Origin: Chelydra serpentina
Lineage: Eukaryota > Chordata > Testudines > Chelydridae
DNA length: 64,000 nt
Assembly: GCA_037349315.1 (NCBI GenBank)
Contig: JBAIAC010000033.1
Coordinates: forward strand, 26,554,001 to 26,618,000
Direction of reading: 5' to 3'
Shown here in pieces: positions 55,901 to 60,005 of the stretch; position 1 is the first letter of the stretch; the number at the start of each line of letters is the position of its first letter. The notes below the pieces were generated by a model. It saw nothing but the letters and a program-made list of their open reading frames with translations, made no database searches and was not told where the DNA came from. The translations under genes and the position numbers were made by a program.

Positions 55901-58790
55901 AGAGTCATTGATAGTGGTGTGCAAACCAACCCAGACAAAACAAGAACCAACCCAAATTCTGAATTAAACTGCTTTTTACTAAACCTAAAACGAAACTTTT
56001 TCAAAAAGAATTGTATGACAGCATTCAGATACCTGTTATATTTACCATAAAGACAGACAGAGGGATGGACAGAGAGATTTTCCTCCCTCAATATTTTCTG
56101 TAGTCCCTCTAGCCCTGTGCTTCCTGGCTCTGCCTGGAACCAAAAGCGGAAGTGTTGGGCCACAGCAAGAAAATCTCACCAGTGCCCTAACTGGATAGCA
56201 CCTGAAAAACCCTATTCTTGTGAGATTTCCAGCCCCACTGTGCAACTCTAATGAGTCTGGATAAGCAGCCAAACTTTTGGGTGCTTATCTGAACATCTGA
56301 ACCTCCTGAGCTTCACCGTCAACAATAATTTCATATGATAGATGGACTTAAAATAATACATACATTTTGTGATAGAGGAGGATAGCTCAGTGGTTTGAGC
56401 ATTGGCCTGCTAAACCCAGGGTTGAATGTTCAATCCTAGAGGGGGCCATTTAGGGATTTGGGGCAAAAGAAATCTATCAGGGGACAGTACTTGGTCCTGC
56501 TAGTGAAGGCAGGGGACTGGACTCGATGACCTTTCAAGATCCTTCCAGTCCTATGAGATAGGCATATCTCCATATATTATATTAAGAAGCTGCAGGATTG
56601 GCATATTCCAATGAGAATGCCTGAATGACAGAAAGCAGCTTGCAGCACCCTAGGACAGCTATTAACTAACTTAAGGCGGCCAAAGAATTCCAAAAGCCCG
56701 CTCACAACCAACTAAACTTTCTGTAAAATGTACAGACCAGCTCGTCAGGTAATAATTTACCCATCTGAAATCTGCAACTCGTCCCCCCTGCCCAAAAAAG
56801 CAATCTAAATATATGATAGTCTCAGACTAACTGCAGCTCATTCCAAAGGAAAGCCGGGGGTGGAGATATTGGAGGAAGGTAGTTAAAATGCACACTTGAG
56901 CTGAAAGTAAACGCATCCATCTCCTCTCTCTGTCAGATATGAGCCCTAGAGAGGTGGAAAAAATACAAGTCTAGGGTTATTGTATCTACAAATACCTGTG
57001 GCTAAAGCACCCTTTATATAAAGCCATCACAGAACTGTTTGAATGAGAGGGATTACAACAAACACCAAGGGAAGTAGGAGCACAGGACGTCGGCCCTCCT
57101 GGGTTATTGAGTCCAGTCTCCTGTTATCGTGGGCAACTCCATCATATAATCAGATTATAAACGTGTCAAGTTCCATCCAGTGTGGTAGTTTGCACCCTAT
57201 ACTCCTATTGTTCCAAAACCTCACTTCTATGATGGTTAGAAACCTTCTCATTTCCAGCTAAATTTATTCATTGTCAATTTATACCCATTTGTTCTTGTAC
57301 CAACACTTCAATAGCTCCTATCCCACTTTGATGTTTACCCCCAACGTATTTAGAGAGAGCAACCGTATCCCCTTTCAGCCTTTGTTTTGATAGGCTAAAC
57401 AAGCCAAGCTCTTTTTAGTCTTGTCAGATCGACTCTCCATTCCCCTGATCATCTTAGTAGTCATTTTCTCTGCACCTGTTCCAGTTTGAACTCGTATTCC
57501 TCCAACAGGGTGACCAGAACTGTACATAGTATTGTAGATGAGGTCTTATCAGGGCCTTTTACAATGGCATTAATACTTCCCTATCTCTACAGGAAATCTC
57601 TCACTTGATACATCCTAGGATCGCATTTGTTTTTTTCTGTGGCTGCATTACATTGGTGGCTCATAGTCAGCCTACAGAGGATTAATACAACCAGATCTTT
57701 CTCCTCCTCTCTCATTTTCAAGTGATGAACCCCCAGCTTATGGAACATTTTTATGTTCTGGGGCAGTAATAAACTCAATTTTTAAAGTTCACTGGTCATA
57801 ACGGGATGATTGAGGGAAAGAACACAAGACAGTCTGGGCTATTCTGATTTTAAATGGTCACTCTGCCTTCTGGCAGGATGACTTTAAAAAAAAAAAAAAA
57901 AAGTTTGGCTGGGGAGAAGTCTCTCTTACTACAATGAGAGGGGTAAGCCATCATAAAAAACCCAATCAACCACCCAAAAACCAAAATCATTGCATGAACA
58001 TCTTTGTGCAGGAGGGAAAAACACTACAGGTGTGGCCTCAACCAGAAAATAAGGACCCAGATTTTGAACTCCCGAATTTTGAACGTGTTTGGCTTAGATG
58101 TGTGCTTTTAACTCACCAGATAACAGGGGCAGGTGTAAAATTCTAATCCGAATCAATGCTCAGACTGCAAATGCCCATAAAGGACAAACTCTCGCCAGTG
58201 CAGTTTATGAGCATTCAGATCCACACACATGGTTGGGGTCCCATCTCTACTGATATTCACAGCGTGCTGGAATAACCACAATATCATAGTTTTTTTAAAA
58301 GACCAACAACAGTATTTCCCATTCCCATGGCAGTAGGTACAACACACTTACTGACCTGATACAATCAACCTTTATAAAACCTCCTTGATGTGTCAGACAG
58401 GAAGAATATTGTGAACACATCAAAAACTAATTAGCTGAGAAGCCAAGGTGTTGGAATAATAAAAATTTTGGATTAGAATCCTTTCATTCTGCTGTTACTG
58501 AAGCATTTAGACACAACGGCGAAGGTGAAGCTGTTAGGCATCAAGCAATGGAAATATTAGTTTAACGCTCACAAGCTAAAGCAGGCAGGTCTAAAATGCA
58601 GAAATACCTTCCCTTTACCTCCACCCATAATGGCTGCAGTTCATGTAAAACGATTACTTACTATCCAACTCCTCCTCCTCATCATCACTGGAAGAAGAGT
58701 CAATAGAAAAGAGAGTTTTAGACTTATGGATGAGCGGAGAGATGTTGAAGGAGAAGGAGATTCGTCCGGATGGTCGAGTCCGTCTCTGGG
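1871..58790 (-). CDS. AKAP13: AKAP13 (AKAP-Lbc) 3' half, 24 coding exons, 5' end outside window
   Basis: Scaffold and Rho guanine-nucleotide exchange factor. The family anchors PKA through an N-terminal RII helix (not in this window) and activates RhoA through tandem DH and PH domains downstream of G12/13. The 24 exons join in phase to ~1136 residues. In order they encode a Ser-rich linker, a Lys/Glu run, an atypical C1 zinc finger (HX12CX2C, then CANC and HKGC), a linker, DH (from VIYELMQTE through the [13 protein letters not shown] helix), PH (from the TDSKSIMRM region to the Trp-containing [10 protein letters not shown] helix), a phospho-linker with [13 protein letters not shown], a long charged coiled coil, and a basic tail ending EGEEIFC. 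All splice sites seen are GT/AG. The wording matches AKAP13 far better than the relatives ARHGEF2, ARHGEF18 or ARHGEF28, which lack this C-terminal tail. No frameshift or internal stop was found. The promoter and N-terminal exons lie beyond 64000. Confidence 0.95.
1921..2937 (-). other. AKAP13 last intron
   Basis: Intron between the penultimate and last coding exons. Apart from ordinary unique-looking sequence I see no repeat or RNA in it. Confidence 0.85.
2938..3241 (-). CDS. AKAP13: AKAP13 penultimate exon: basic C-terminal tail
   Basis: Acceptor CTCTTTGCAG, donor GCTG|GTGAGT; 304 nt. It starts [20 protein letters not shown] and contains [40 protein letters not shown] and HRSQPA. The middle is the conserved SVSPKRNS motif; the Pro/Ser start is variable. 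The frame stays open past the donor to a stop (VRG), so intron retention would give a slightly different C-terminus. Confidence 0.97.
4702..4998. mobile_element. Harbinger-like MITE with TAA target duplication
   Basis: Bounded by TAA at 4699-4701 and 4999-5001. Termini are GGGTAGGTCTATACT and, inverted, GGCTAGGTCTACACT. Inside are a 21-bp perfect hairpin with a one-base loop (4753-4773 and 4775-4795), a 13-bp hairpin (ACTTCAGCTACGT) and an enclosing pair ATTCGAACTAAG. No ORF of its own. A 3-bp TAA duplication is the PIF/Harbinger habit. Confidence 0.8.
5545..5690 (-). repeat. probable CR1 LINE fragment
   Basis: The phrase TCTAGTCTGACCTCCTGCA, followed by a CCCCCGGTAATTC segment, is typical of reversed CR1 3' regions in reptiles. 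Diverged; boundaries are approximate. Confidence 0.5.
5729..6178 (-). CDS. AKAP13: AKAP13 C-terminal coiled-coil exon
   Basis: The largest coding exon here: 450 nt, exactly 150 codons, phase 0 at both ends (acceptor CCCCTCAG, donor CAG|GTAACC). It starts [20 protein letters not shown] and includes [16 protein letters not shown], a basic-Ser phosphosite cluster. It then becomes a nearly pure Glu/Lys/Arg/Gln helix ([20 protein letters not shown] and similar). The family uses this region for self-association and regulatory contacts. The antisense strand is open by composition only. Confidence 0.98.
6620..6670 (-). CDS. AKAP13: AKAP13 microexon ([17 protein letters not shown])
   Basis: A 51-nt exon, phase 0 at both ends, with acceptor CCTTGCAG and donor CAG|GTAGGT. 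It encodes an amphipathic helix, [17 protein letters not shown], that runs directly into the next exon's AVVLQQD. Symmetric, so skippable in frame. Confidence 0.95.
6671..8475 (-). other. AKAP13 intron with hAT-like repeat
   Basis: Contains the GC-rich repeat at 6774-7252. From 7253 to 8475 I see nothing beyond unique-looking, moderately AT-rich sequence. The smaller intron at 6179-6619 carries only a G13 tract at 6510-6522. Confidence 0.8.
6774..7252. mobile_element. non-autonomous hAT-like element, GC-rich
   Basis: Termini CAGGGCTCTGTG and, inverted, CAGGGGCATTTG, each followed by GTCATGG-containing subterminal sequence (GGAAGTCGCGG on the left, GGACAGGTCACGG on the right). The middle is GC-rich with many CTGCC/CAGCC units, giving spurious long ORFs on both strands. 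I could not find a matching 8-bp target duplication. Confidence 0.6.
8476..8520 (-). CDS. AKAP13: AKAP13 microexon ([15 protein letters not shown])
   Basis: A 45-nt exon, phase 0 at both ends, with acceptor TTTTTACAG and donor GAG|GTAAGA. It encodes [15 protein letters not shown], which matches the segment preceding the coiled coil in AKAP13. Being symmetric, it could be skipped in frame. Confidence 0.93.
9046..9116 (-). CDS. AKAP13: AKAP13 exon ([19 protein letters not shown])
   Basis: A 71-nt exon with acceptor CCTTTCAG and donor AAG|GTACTA. It encodes [20 protein letters not shown] and LKK. RRTESDS is a basic-directed phosphosite motif conserved in the family. The split first codon reads Cys here, where I recall Gly in human. 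Confidence 0.96.
10005..10145 (-). repeat. MIR/CORE-SINE relic
   Basis: The plus strand reads TTTTACAGATAGGGAAATGA, then GCTTGCCCAAGGTCACAC and GTGGCAGAGTTGGGAACAGA, the complement of the MIR core and 3' region. Confidence 0.75.
10950..11105 (+). repeat. MIR/CORE-SINE relic
   Basis: Reads in MIR sense order: TGCTCAGTCACAGGC, then TAAGTCATTCCACC and CCATCTGTCAAATGGGTACA. Diverged. Confidence 0.65.
11232..11396 (-). CDS. AKAP13: AKAP13 exon with [18 protein letters not shown]
   Basis: Acceptor CTTTCAG, donor AAGT|GTAAGT; 165 nt. It encodes [20 protein letters not shown] and [14 protein letters not shown], then [20 protein letters not shown]. The [10 protein letters not shown] motif, a basic-Ser/Thr phosphosite type, is conserved in the AKAP13/ARHGEF2 group. 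The first half is poorly conserved. The last T joins GT of the next exon to give Cys. Confidence 0.97.
12308..12487 (-). CDS. AKAP13: AKAP13 exon: helix and [10 protein letters not shown] segment
   Basis: Acceptor CCCACAG, donor GAGG|GTAAAC; 180 nt. It encodes [20 protein letters not shown] and [15 protein letters not shown], then [14 protein letters not shown] and MKSAINE. The heptad-like first half fits a leucine-zipper region. From memory, human AKAP13 has a slightly longer Pro-containing insert before VLFRSNTEE, so this version looks shortened there. Confidence 0.97.
12488..14904 (-). other. AKAP13 intron, no clear repeat
   Basis: A short motif near 12638-12690 (GTTGTCGCAGCCATGTTGGT) occurs in a common turtle interspersed repeat. 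A G-rich stretch lies near 12869-12900. The rest looks unique. The intron at 11397-12307 also shows nothing recognisable. Confidence 0.6.
14905..14987 (-). CDS. AKAP13: AKAP13 exon after PH: acidic linker
   Basis: An 83-nt exon with acceptor CATGCAG and donor AAAG|GTAAGG. It encodes [18 protein letters not shown] and LDTKARELK, the acidic start of the helical region that follows PH. AT+G across the intron makes Met. Confidence 0.96.
15071..15252 (-). CDS. AKAP13: AKAP13 PH domain exon 3 with C-terminal PH helix
   Basis: Acceptor CTTTGAAG, donor CAT|GTAAGT; 182 nt. It encodes [20 protein letters not shown], then [20 protein letters not shown] and [20 protein letters not shown]. The invariant PH-domain Trp sits in RNSWIQIIQ. 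In Lbc RhoGEFs this PH domain also binds activated RhoA for feedback. The intron downstream is only 83 bp. Confidence 0.98.
15253..16741 (-). other. AKAP13 intron, nothing recognised
   Basis: Unique-looking sequence between PH exons 2 and 3. A short T-rich and G-rich patch lies near 15945-15970. Confidence 0.7.
16742..16818 (-). CDS. AKAP13: AKAP13 PH domain exon 2
   Basis: A 77-nt exon with acceptor TGTTGTAG and donor TTG|GTAAGG. It encodes [20 protein letters not shown] and VFASL, the middle PH strands (the [11 protein letters not shown] strand pair is typical of Lbc-type RhoGEFs). The intron upstream (16819-22685) is nearly 6 kb and carries a hAT element. Confidence 0.97.
19862..20083 (-). 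pseudogene. hAT transposase C-terminal fragment, left copy
   Basis: A 73-residue open frame with [20 protein letters not shown] and then [12 protein letters not shown] and LSPVNVNKL. This is the hAT dimerisation (hATC) signature. It lacks the DDE catalytic region, so it cannot transpose DNA by itself. Confidence 0.85.
20190..20783 (+). pseudogene. hAT transposase C-terminal fragment, right copy
   Basis: Reads [20 protein letters not shown] to an in-frame stop at about 20367-20369, then continues open through [47 protein letters not shown] and [12 protein letters not shown]. The stop, and Pro in place of the Arg seen in the left copy (CEPLFS against CERLFS), mark it as decayed. Confidence 0.82.
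21437..21661. mobile_element. hAT-like MITE (CAGGGGTGGCCAAACC type)
   Basis: Termini CAGGGGTGGCCAAACC and, inverted, AGGGGTGGCCAAATTAC. Contains an 18-base G run at 21609-21626. The right terminal base is mutated and no clean 8-bp duplication is visible. Confidence 0.65.
22686..22934 (-). CDS. AKAP13: AKAP13 exon: end of DH, DH-PH linker, start of PH
   Basis: Acceptor CTCTTTAAG after a CT-rich tract, donor AAAG|GTGAGC; 249 nt. It encodes [20 protein letters not shown] and [15 protein letters not shown] (last DH helix), then [19 protein letters not shown] and [15 protein letters not shown]. The second part is the basic start of the PH domain, with the RKLIRDG first strand. The final G joins AG of the next exon. 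Confidence 0.98.
22935..24666 (-). other. AKAP13 intron within the DH coding region
   Basis: Unique-looking sequence. No repeat, RNA or further exon found here on a specific search of both strands. Confidence 0.75.
24667..24784 (-). CDS. AKAP13: AKAP13 DH domain exon 3 (CR3, core catalytic helix)
   Basis: Acceptor CTTTTTAG, donor AAAG|GTAGAG; 118 nt. It encodes [20 protein letters not shown] and then [19 protein letters not shown]. The [13 protein letters not shown] stretch is the most conserved Dbl motif and forms the helix that packs against the GTPase. It is short with no long open frame around it, so it is easily missed. The 118-nt length is exactly what the flanking phases require (0 in, 1 out). 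Confidence 0.97.
24900..25025 (-). CDS. AKAP13: AKAP13 DH domain exon 2 (CR2 region)
   Basis: Acceptor GTCTTGCAG, donor AAG|GTAGGA; 126 nt, phase 0 at both ends. It encodes [20 protein letters not shown] and then [20 protein letters not shown] and IK, the middle helices of the DH domain. The intron to the next exon is only 115 bp. Confidence 0.98.
25245..25400 (-). repeat. MIR/CORE-SINE relic
   Basis: The plus strand reads GCTTGCCCAGAGTCACAGAG, then GGAATCCAGGTCCCCTGCTC, the complement of MIR. A second short piece of the same kind follows at about 25490-25560. Confidence 0.65.
25564..25835. mobile_element. MITE with ~35-bp terminal inverted repeats
   Basis: Left end GGGTATGTCTACACAGCAAA and the inverted right end GGGTCTGTCTACCCAGCAAA continue alike through GAAAAACCCGTG. 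The interior is GC-rich and partly palindromic (CTGGAACCCGAGC, then GGGCTGGAGCCC). Flanks AAG and AAA are an imperfect 3-bp duplication, suggesting a Harbinger-like origin. Confidence 0.75.
25882..26137. mobile_element. Harbinger-like MITE with TAA target duplication
   Basis: Termini GGGCAAGTCTTCATTACAG and, inverted, GGGCAGGCTTACACTTAAA, flanked by TAA at 25879-25881 and 26138-26140. It inserted 80 bp upstream (on minus) of the first DH exon's donor side, next to another MITE. No coding capacity. Confidence 0.78.
26217..26467 (-). CDS. AKAP13: AKAP13 DH domain exon 1 (CR1 region)
   Basis: Acceptor TCTTGCAG, donor CAG|GTGAGT; 251 nt ending in phase 0. It encodes [20 protein letters not shown], the first conserved helix of the Dbl homology fold, which contacts Rho switch 1 (the Glu is made at the junction). 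It continues through [19 protein letters not shown] and [10 protein letters not shown] to [11 protein letters not shown]. This is the start of the RhoA exchange catalytic core. Confidence 0.98.
26468..27610 (-). other. AKAP13 intron before the DH core
   Basis: Contains the hAT-like MITE at 26943-27171; otherwise unremarkable. Confidence 0.8.
26943..27171. mobile_element. hAT-like MITE (CACTGGTCCCC type)
   Basis: Termini CACTGGTCCCC and, inverted, CAATGGTCCCCAAACTTTTT. Flanked by TGCTAGAA (26935-26942) and TGCTGGAA (27172-27179), an 8-bp duplication with one mismatch. GC-rich interior. Confidence 0.75.
27611..27757 (-). CDS. AKAP13: AKAP13 exon leading into the DH domain
   Basis: Acceptor TTATGCAG, donor TATG|GTGAGA. 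It encodes [20 protein letters not shown], then [20 protein letters not shown] and VKRQDVIY. The KRQDVIYE motif is the usual N-terminal edge of a DH helical bundle in the Lbc RhoGEF subfamily. The final G joins AG of the next exon to give Glu. Confidence 0.97.
27758..28847 (-). other. AKAP13 intron, nothing recognised
   Basis: AT-rich and unique-looking. The neighbouring intron 28961-29893 is likewise plain, apart from a short TG run at 29539-29553. Confidence 0.7.
28848..28960 (-). CDS. AKAP13: AKAP13 linker exon ([18 protein letters not shown])
   Basis: Acceptor TTCTGCAG, donor GAGG|GTAAGA. It encodes [20 protein letters not shown] and then [16 protein letters not shown]. Both ends fit the neighbours: GG+A makes Gly on entry, G+GT makes Gly on exit. 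Confidence 0.96.
29894..30029 (-). CDS. AKAP13: AKAP13 linker exon ([21 protein letters not shown])
   Basis: Acceptor CTTCTAG, donor CAGG|GTAAGC. It encodes [18 protein letters not shown] and then [19 protein letters not shown]. It is rich in basic-Ser motifs (RRSQQ, SKSVS). It is conserved family sequence with no named fold, in the linker between C1 and the DH domain. Confidence 0.95.
30030..31486 (-). other. AKAP13 intron, nothing recognised
   Basis: Unique-looking sequence with no repeat or RNA that I can support. Confidence 0.65.
31487..31553 (-). CDS. AKAP13: AKAP13 linker exon ([17 protein letters not shown])
   Basis: A 67-nt exon with acceptor CTTTCAG and donor AGA|GTAAGA. It encodes [19 protein letters not shown] and RNK, a short segment strongly conserved in AKAP13 between C1 and DH. 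The final A joins CC of the next exon to make Thr. Confidence 0.95.
32100..33760. mobile_element. long-inverted-repeat element, copy 1
   Basis: The left ~190 bp (AAGGTTGCAAAGTC, AGAAATGCCAAAATTAAGG, GTGCACGTGCATTATG, TCATTCAGTGCACAGGATGG) reappears inverted at the right end near 33340-33510. The interior (about 32740-33230) carries a MIR-like module and a GC-rich block at 32290-32610. The same order of segments recurs at 46440-48110. No transposase ORF. The class is unknown and the outer boundaries are approximate. A C13 tract lies at 32789-32801. Confidence 0.7.
34111..34178 (-). CDS. AKAP13: AKAP13 exon: second half of C1 zinc finger
   Basis: Acceptor TTTACAG, donor AAG|GTGAGA. It encodes [17 protein letters not shown] and then AKVKMK. 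It supplies the remaining zinc ligands in CX2C, X4 His, X2 Cys and final Cys order, completing the C1 domain begun at 41614-41785. It ends in phase 0. Confidence 0.97.
34755..34877. mobile_element. short hAT-like MITE (TAGGGTGACCAGA type)
   Basis: 123 bp with termini TAGGGTGACCAGATGTC and, inverted, TAGGGTGACGAGACAGC. Flanked by ACCAGGAT (34747-34754) and GCCAGGAT (34878-34885), an 8-bp duplication with one mismatch. A TA dinucleotide duplication (mariner-like) cannot be fully excluded. Confidence 0.75.
37812..38270. repeat. palindromic interspersed repeat, GC-rich core
   Basis: Left GTATCTACACGCTGCAGTAA and the inverted right GTCTACACTGCTACAAATAG are similar and followed by AGCAG/AGCAA-type subterminal sequence. 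The GC-rich middle yields spurious ORFs. Boundaries and class are uncertain. Confidence 0.45.
38396..38659. mobile_element. Harbinger-like MITE with TAA target duplication
   Basis: Termini GGCTATATCTACAGTATG and, inverted, GGGCTTGTCTGCACTGCCC, flanked by TAA at 38393-38395 and 38660-38662. No ORF. Confidence 0.72.
38765..38815 (+). repeat. CR1 LINE 3' tail fragment
   Basis: TAGATGACCCTTCTAACCCT, then GTGGTTTTATGAGTCTATG, is the usual last 50 bp of a turtle CR1. Confidence 0.6.
38893..38992. repeat. palindromic MITE-like repeat (GAGATTTTGAAAGGCAC)
   Basis: GAGATTTTGAAAGGCACAAA on the left and ATCTTTGAAAATCTTCCCC on the right are inverted copies, as are CCCAACTTCCATGG and GGAAGCTGGGCACC in the middle. 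Confidence 0.65.
39940..40450. repeat. diverged foldback repeat
   Basis: The left segment CCAGCCAGGACTGTAAGGAG, with AGGGGAAGCCACCCTGCTG further in, reappears inverted near 40250-40340 as CTGGCCAGGACTGTGAGGAG with GCTGCCACCCTGCTTTC. GC-rich; long frames here are compositional. A G14 tract follows at 40450-40463. Confidence 0.45.
41614..41785 (-). CDS. AKAP13: AKAP13 exon: Lys/Glu run and first half of C1 zinc finger
   Basis: Acceptor TTTGCAG, donor CAA|GTAAGT. It opens with about 24 residues of alternating Lys, Glu and Asp ([12 protein letters not shown], then KEKEKDKK). It then gives [19 protein letters not shown], which supplies the His and first Cys pair of the C1 domain (HX12CX2C), and [12 protein letters not shown]. 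The spacing between the second and third Cys is 10 residues, shorter than in canonical diacylglycerol-binding C1 domains, which fits an atypical C1. The AAC codon is split over the intron. Confidence 0.97.
43006..43238. repeat. 80-bp perfect inverted repeat with nested hairpins
   Basis: Arms 43006-43085 and 43159-43238 are identical when inverted (80 of 80 by eye), starting CTAGTATGTGGCCTGCATCA. The 73-bp spacer holds extra partial copies of the inner arm (GAAGGGTTCAATATTATTCA and AATATTCAACCCTTCTTCG), so several alternative hairpins are possible. No flanking target duplication is visible. Confidence 0.92.
46607..46893. mobile_element. hAT MITE with perfect 8-bp TSD (nested)
   Basis: Termini CAGGGATTGGCAACCTTTGG and, inverted, CAGGGATCGGCAACCTTTGG. 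Flanked by TCATATAC on both sides (46599-46606 and 46894-46901). Palindromic, GC-rich, with GGGCCAGTTTGTTTA arms. Same family as 52612-52925. Confidence 0.92.
47527..47668 (+). repeat. common turtle interspersed repeat (GAAGTGGGTATTCACCCACG)
   Basis: Reads CATCTGAAGAAGTGGGTATT, then CACGAAAGCTTATGCTCCA, AAGGTGCCACAGAACTC and CAGACTAACACGGCTACCCC. I know this as a very frequent amniote/turtle genomic repeat but cannot assign a class. Confidence 0.7.
50528..50828 (+). repeat. CR1 LINE 3' end with tail repeats
   Basis: TTAGGCTGAATATCAGGTAA, then TGGAATAACCTCCCCAAGAA and CACCTCTAATGTCTGTGATT follow the CR1 3' region. The tail holds three copies of AATGTCTGTGATT. Truncated at its 5' side as usual. 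Confidence 0.85.
51190..51745. mobile_element. hAT MITE with perfect 8-bp TSD, GC-rich
   Basis: Termini CAGGGGTGGGCAAACTTTTT and, inverted, CAGGGGTGGGCAAACTACGG. Flanked by ATTTAGGA on both sides (51182-51189 and 51746-51753). C-rich left half and CpG-rich right half; the long open frames inside are compositional. Confidence 0.92.
51862..51994 (-). CDS. AKAP13: AKAP13 exon with [20 protein letters not shown]
   Basis: Acceptor GGCTTTAG, donor AAA|GTAAGT. It encodes [10 protein letters not shown] and then [15 protein letters not shown] and SSSKKSK, a strongly conserved AKAP13 stretch with a basic-Ser motif (VSRTFS) of the type AGC kinases phosphorylate. It ends in phase 0, directly before the Lys/Glu exon at 41614-41785. 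The intron between them is about 10 kb and full of repeats. Confidence 0.96.
52612..52925. mobile_element. hAT MITE with perfect 8-bp TSD
   Basis: Termini CAGACATCGGCAACTTTCAG and, inverted, CAGGCATCGGCAACTTTTGG. Flanked by ATCTATAG on both sides (52604-52611 and 52926-52933). Palindromic interior with GGGCCAGTTTGTTTA and CCACTGGCCGCAG arms. Confidence 0.92.
53112..53235 (+). repeat. L2/CR1-like LINE 3' end
   Basis: CTCTGTGGGGCATGAACCAT, then TAGCATAATGGGGTCTTGG and CTCCTAGGTGCTACCACAGT, ending in ACAAATAAATA, is a widespread reptile repeat resembling an L2-type 3' end. The class is not certain. Confidence 0.6.
54000..54090. repeat. palindromic interspersed relic
   Basis: GGCCTGGTTCTCAGAGGGTC and GAGTGCTCAATACCTCTAAA are diverged inverted halves of a common turtle palindromic repeat (CAGAGGTGCTGAGCAC type). 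Confidence 0.5.
54147..54189 (-). CDS. AKAP13: AKAP13 linker exon, Ser/Thr/Asn-rich
   Basis: A 43-nt microexon with acceptor TTTTTCAG and donor GAG|GTACAG. It encodes [14 protein letters not shown], and both ends complete serine codons with the neighbouring exons. It resembles the RPFHST-type segment just upstream of the C1 domain in human AKAP13. It is too short to recognise alone; the exact phase fit on both sides supports it. Confidence 0.8.
56376..56579 (+). mobile_element. tRNA-derived SINE (Cry I type)
   Basis: The head reads GGATAGCTCAGTGGTTTGAG (A box) and GGGTTGAATGTTCAATCC (B box region), a tRNA-like Pol III promoter. The body is GGGGCCATTTAGGGATTTGG, and the tail TCCTTCCAGTCCTATGAGAT, then AGGCATATCTCC, is CR1-like. 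The head plus tail fits the Cry I family of cryptodiran turtles. It is not a functional tRNA gene. Confidence 0.88.
57045..57760 (-). repeat. CR1 LINE fragment, 3' region
   Basis: The plus strand holds AGGGTGACCAGAACTGTACA, CAATGGCATTAATACTTCCC, GGCTCATAGTCAGCC and CAGATCTTTCTCCTCCTCT, the usual reversed CR1 order. No intact reverse transcriptase frame. Ends are approximate. Confidence 0.8.
58662..58790 (-). CDS. AKAP13: AKAP13 linker exon, Ser/acidic (possible cassette)
   Basis: Acceptor CTTCTCAG, donor ATA|GTAAGT. The open frame runs through [13 protein letters not shown] and then [12 protein letters not shown], a Ser run followed by an acidic run of the kind casein kinase 2 favours. It starts and ends in the same phase (129 nt, 43 codons), so it could be skipped without a frameshift. 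It joins in phase to the exon at 54147-54189. I do not clearly recall this segment from the human reference isoform, so membership rests on phase, splice sites and composition. Confidence 0.72.
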
Positions 58791-59259
58791 CTGAGAAGTG
58801 GGTTAACAGCAGACATTAGAGCATGCATGAAAATGCATTTAATAATAAAAAGGAGAGGAAAGCAGCCAAAAGCAAACTAAAAATAAAGCAAAATAAACGT
58901 CTGCAGAGCAGCTGGTTTCAGAAAAGGCACAGGCAGCAAAGAATTCAGCATGTTTTCATTTTTCCTTTCAAAGGTGTAAGTTTAATTCCACGCATAACTT
59001 TGGGGTCAAGGCTTCTCTTATTTTCACTGGCAGCTTTTTGTGGCAGTGCTCAACAGGATTATATATTTGAACAATTATGTTTCCAAATACAGTAAAAGTT
59101 CACCTAGTGAATCCCAGAACAGCACCTACTGAATTTATTGCGATAATTGCCAGGGAATCCATTTCAATGTCTCAAAATACTGGTTAAGTGGCACACCTTG
59201 TCCATTTAAATGACATACCAGCTGCTATTACAGCCATACAGTGTTGCTGAACTGTTGGC

Positions 59260-59286
59260 TTTATTTATTTATTTATTTATTTATTT
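59260..59286. repeat. (TTTA)n microsatellite
   Basis: Nearly seven uninterrupted TTTA units. Confidence 0.95.
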
Positions 59287-59823
59287 AGTGTTGTTGCCAC
59301 CATTGCTGCTCTTAAAAGATCCAGTTAATCTGATGCTTGTGAAAGGTGGGGAACTGATAGCACTGGAGAGCTAAATTCCCTAGTTTATCTTTCAAACAAA
59401 TATAGCATTCACAACACCAGCCTTCCTCCTTCTATTCTTTTCAAAGTGCATACCTCTTGTTCTACAGGAACTACTTATAGGAGGACGAATCTCCATGACC
59501 TATTCAGTACAACTTTACTGAGTCTGCCAAGTAGGGCACCAAATTATTTCATGATGTGGACCCCTGTAACAGGACTAAAGCTAGCAAAAACTAGTATAAA
59601 AAAAAGGTATAATTCTGTCACATACTTAAATGTTTTGCTTTTTTCTTATTTTAATGCAGTTTGTGAAATGACAATGTTTCTCTCTTGGGGTTTTTTTCCC
59701 CCCCCTAGGAACCAGGGCCAGTGCCTCCTGGCATGTTTCAGTACTCTCTTAAATCTACACAGATGAGGAGCATTCTACTGCACTGGCTTTTTAAATTAAT
59801 TTATTTTAAGAGAAGTGCCTTAA

Positions 59824-60005
59824 TAGAATCATAGAATATCAGGGTTGGAAGGGACCTTAGGAGGTCATCTAGTCCAACCCCCTGCTCAAAGCAGGACCAA
59901 TCCCCAATTTTTGCCCCAGATCCCTAAATGGCCCCCTCAAGGATTGAACTCACAACCCTGGTTTAGCAGGCCCATGCTCAAACCACTGAGCTATCCCTCC
60001 CCCCC
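59824..60005 (-). mobile_element. tRNA-derived SINE with CR1-like tail (Cry I type)
   Basis: The plus strand begins with the reversed tail AATCATAGAATATCAGGGTT, then GGAAGGGACCTTAGGAGGTC, and ends with the reversed tRNA-like head AACCACTGAGCTATCCCTCC. The body matches the plus-strand SINE at 56376-56579 (CCTAAATGGCCCC). The CR1-derived tail explains how such SINEs are mobilised by CR1 machinery. Confidence 0.9.

Larger units (their letters stand above)
54190..58661 (-). other. AKAP13 4.5-kb intron
   Basis: Contains a tRNA-derived SINE (56376-56579), a CR1 fragment (57045-57760) and a 17-base A tract (57886-57902). 54190-56370 looks unique. Confidence 0.85.

Noticed and set aside
56376..56460. 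tRNA gene
   Set aside because: The A and B boxes are those of a tRNA-derived SINE; a full cloverleaf and acceptor stem are not formed and a CR1-like tail follows.
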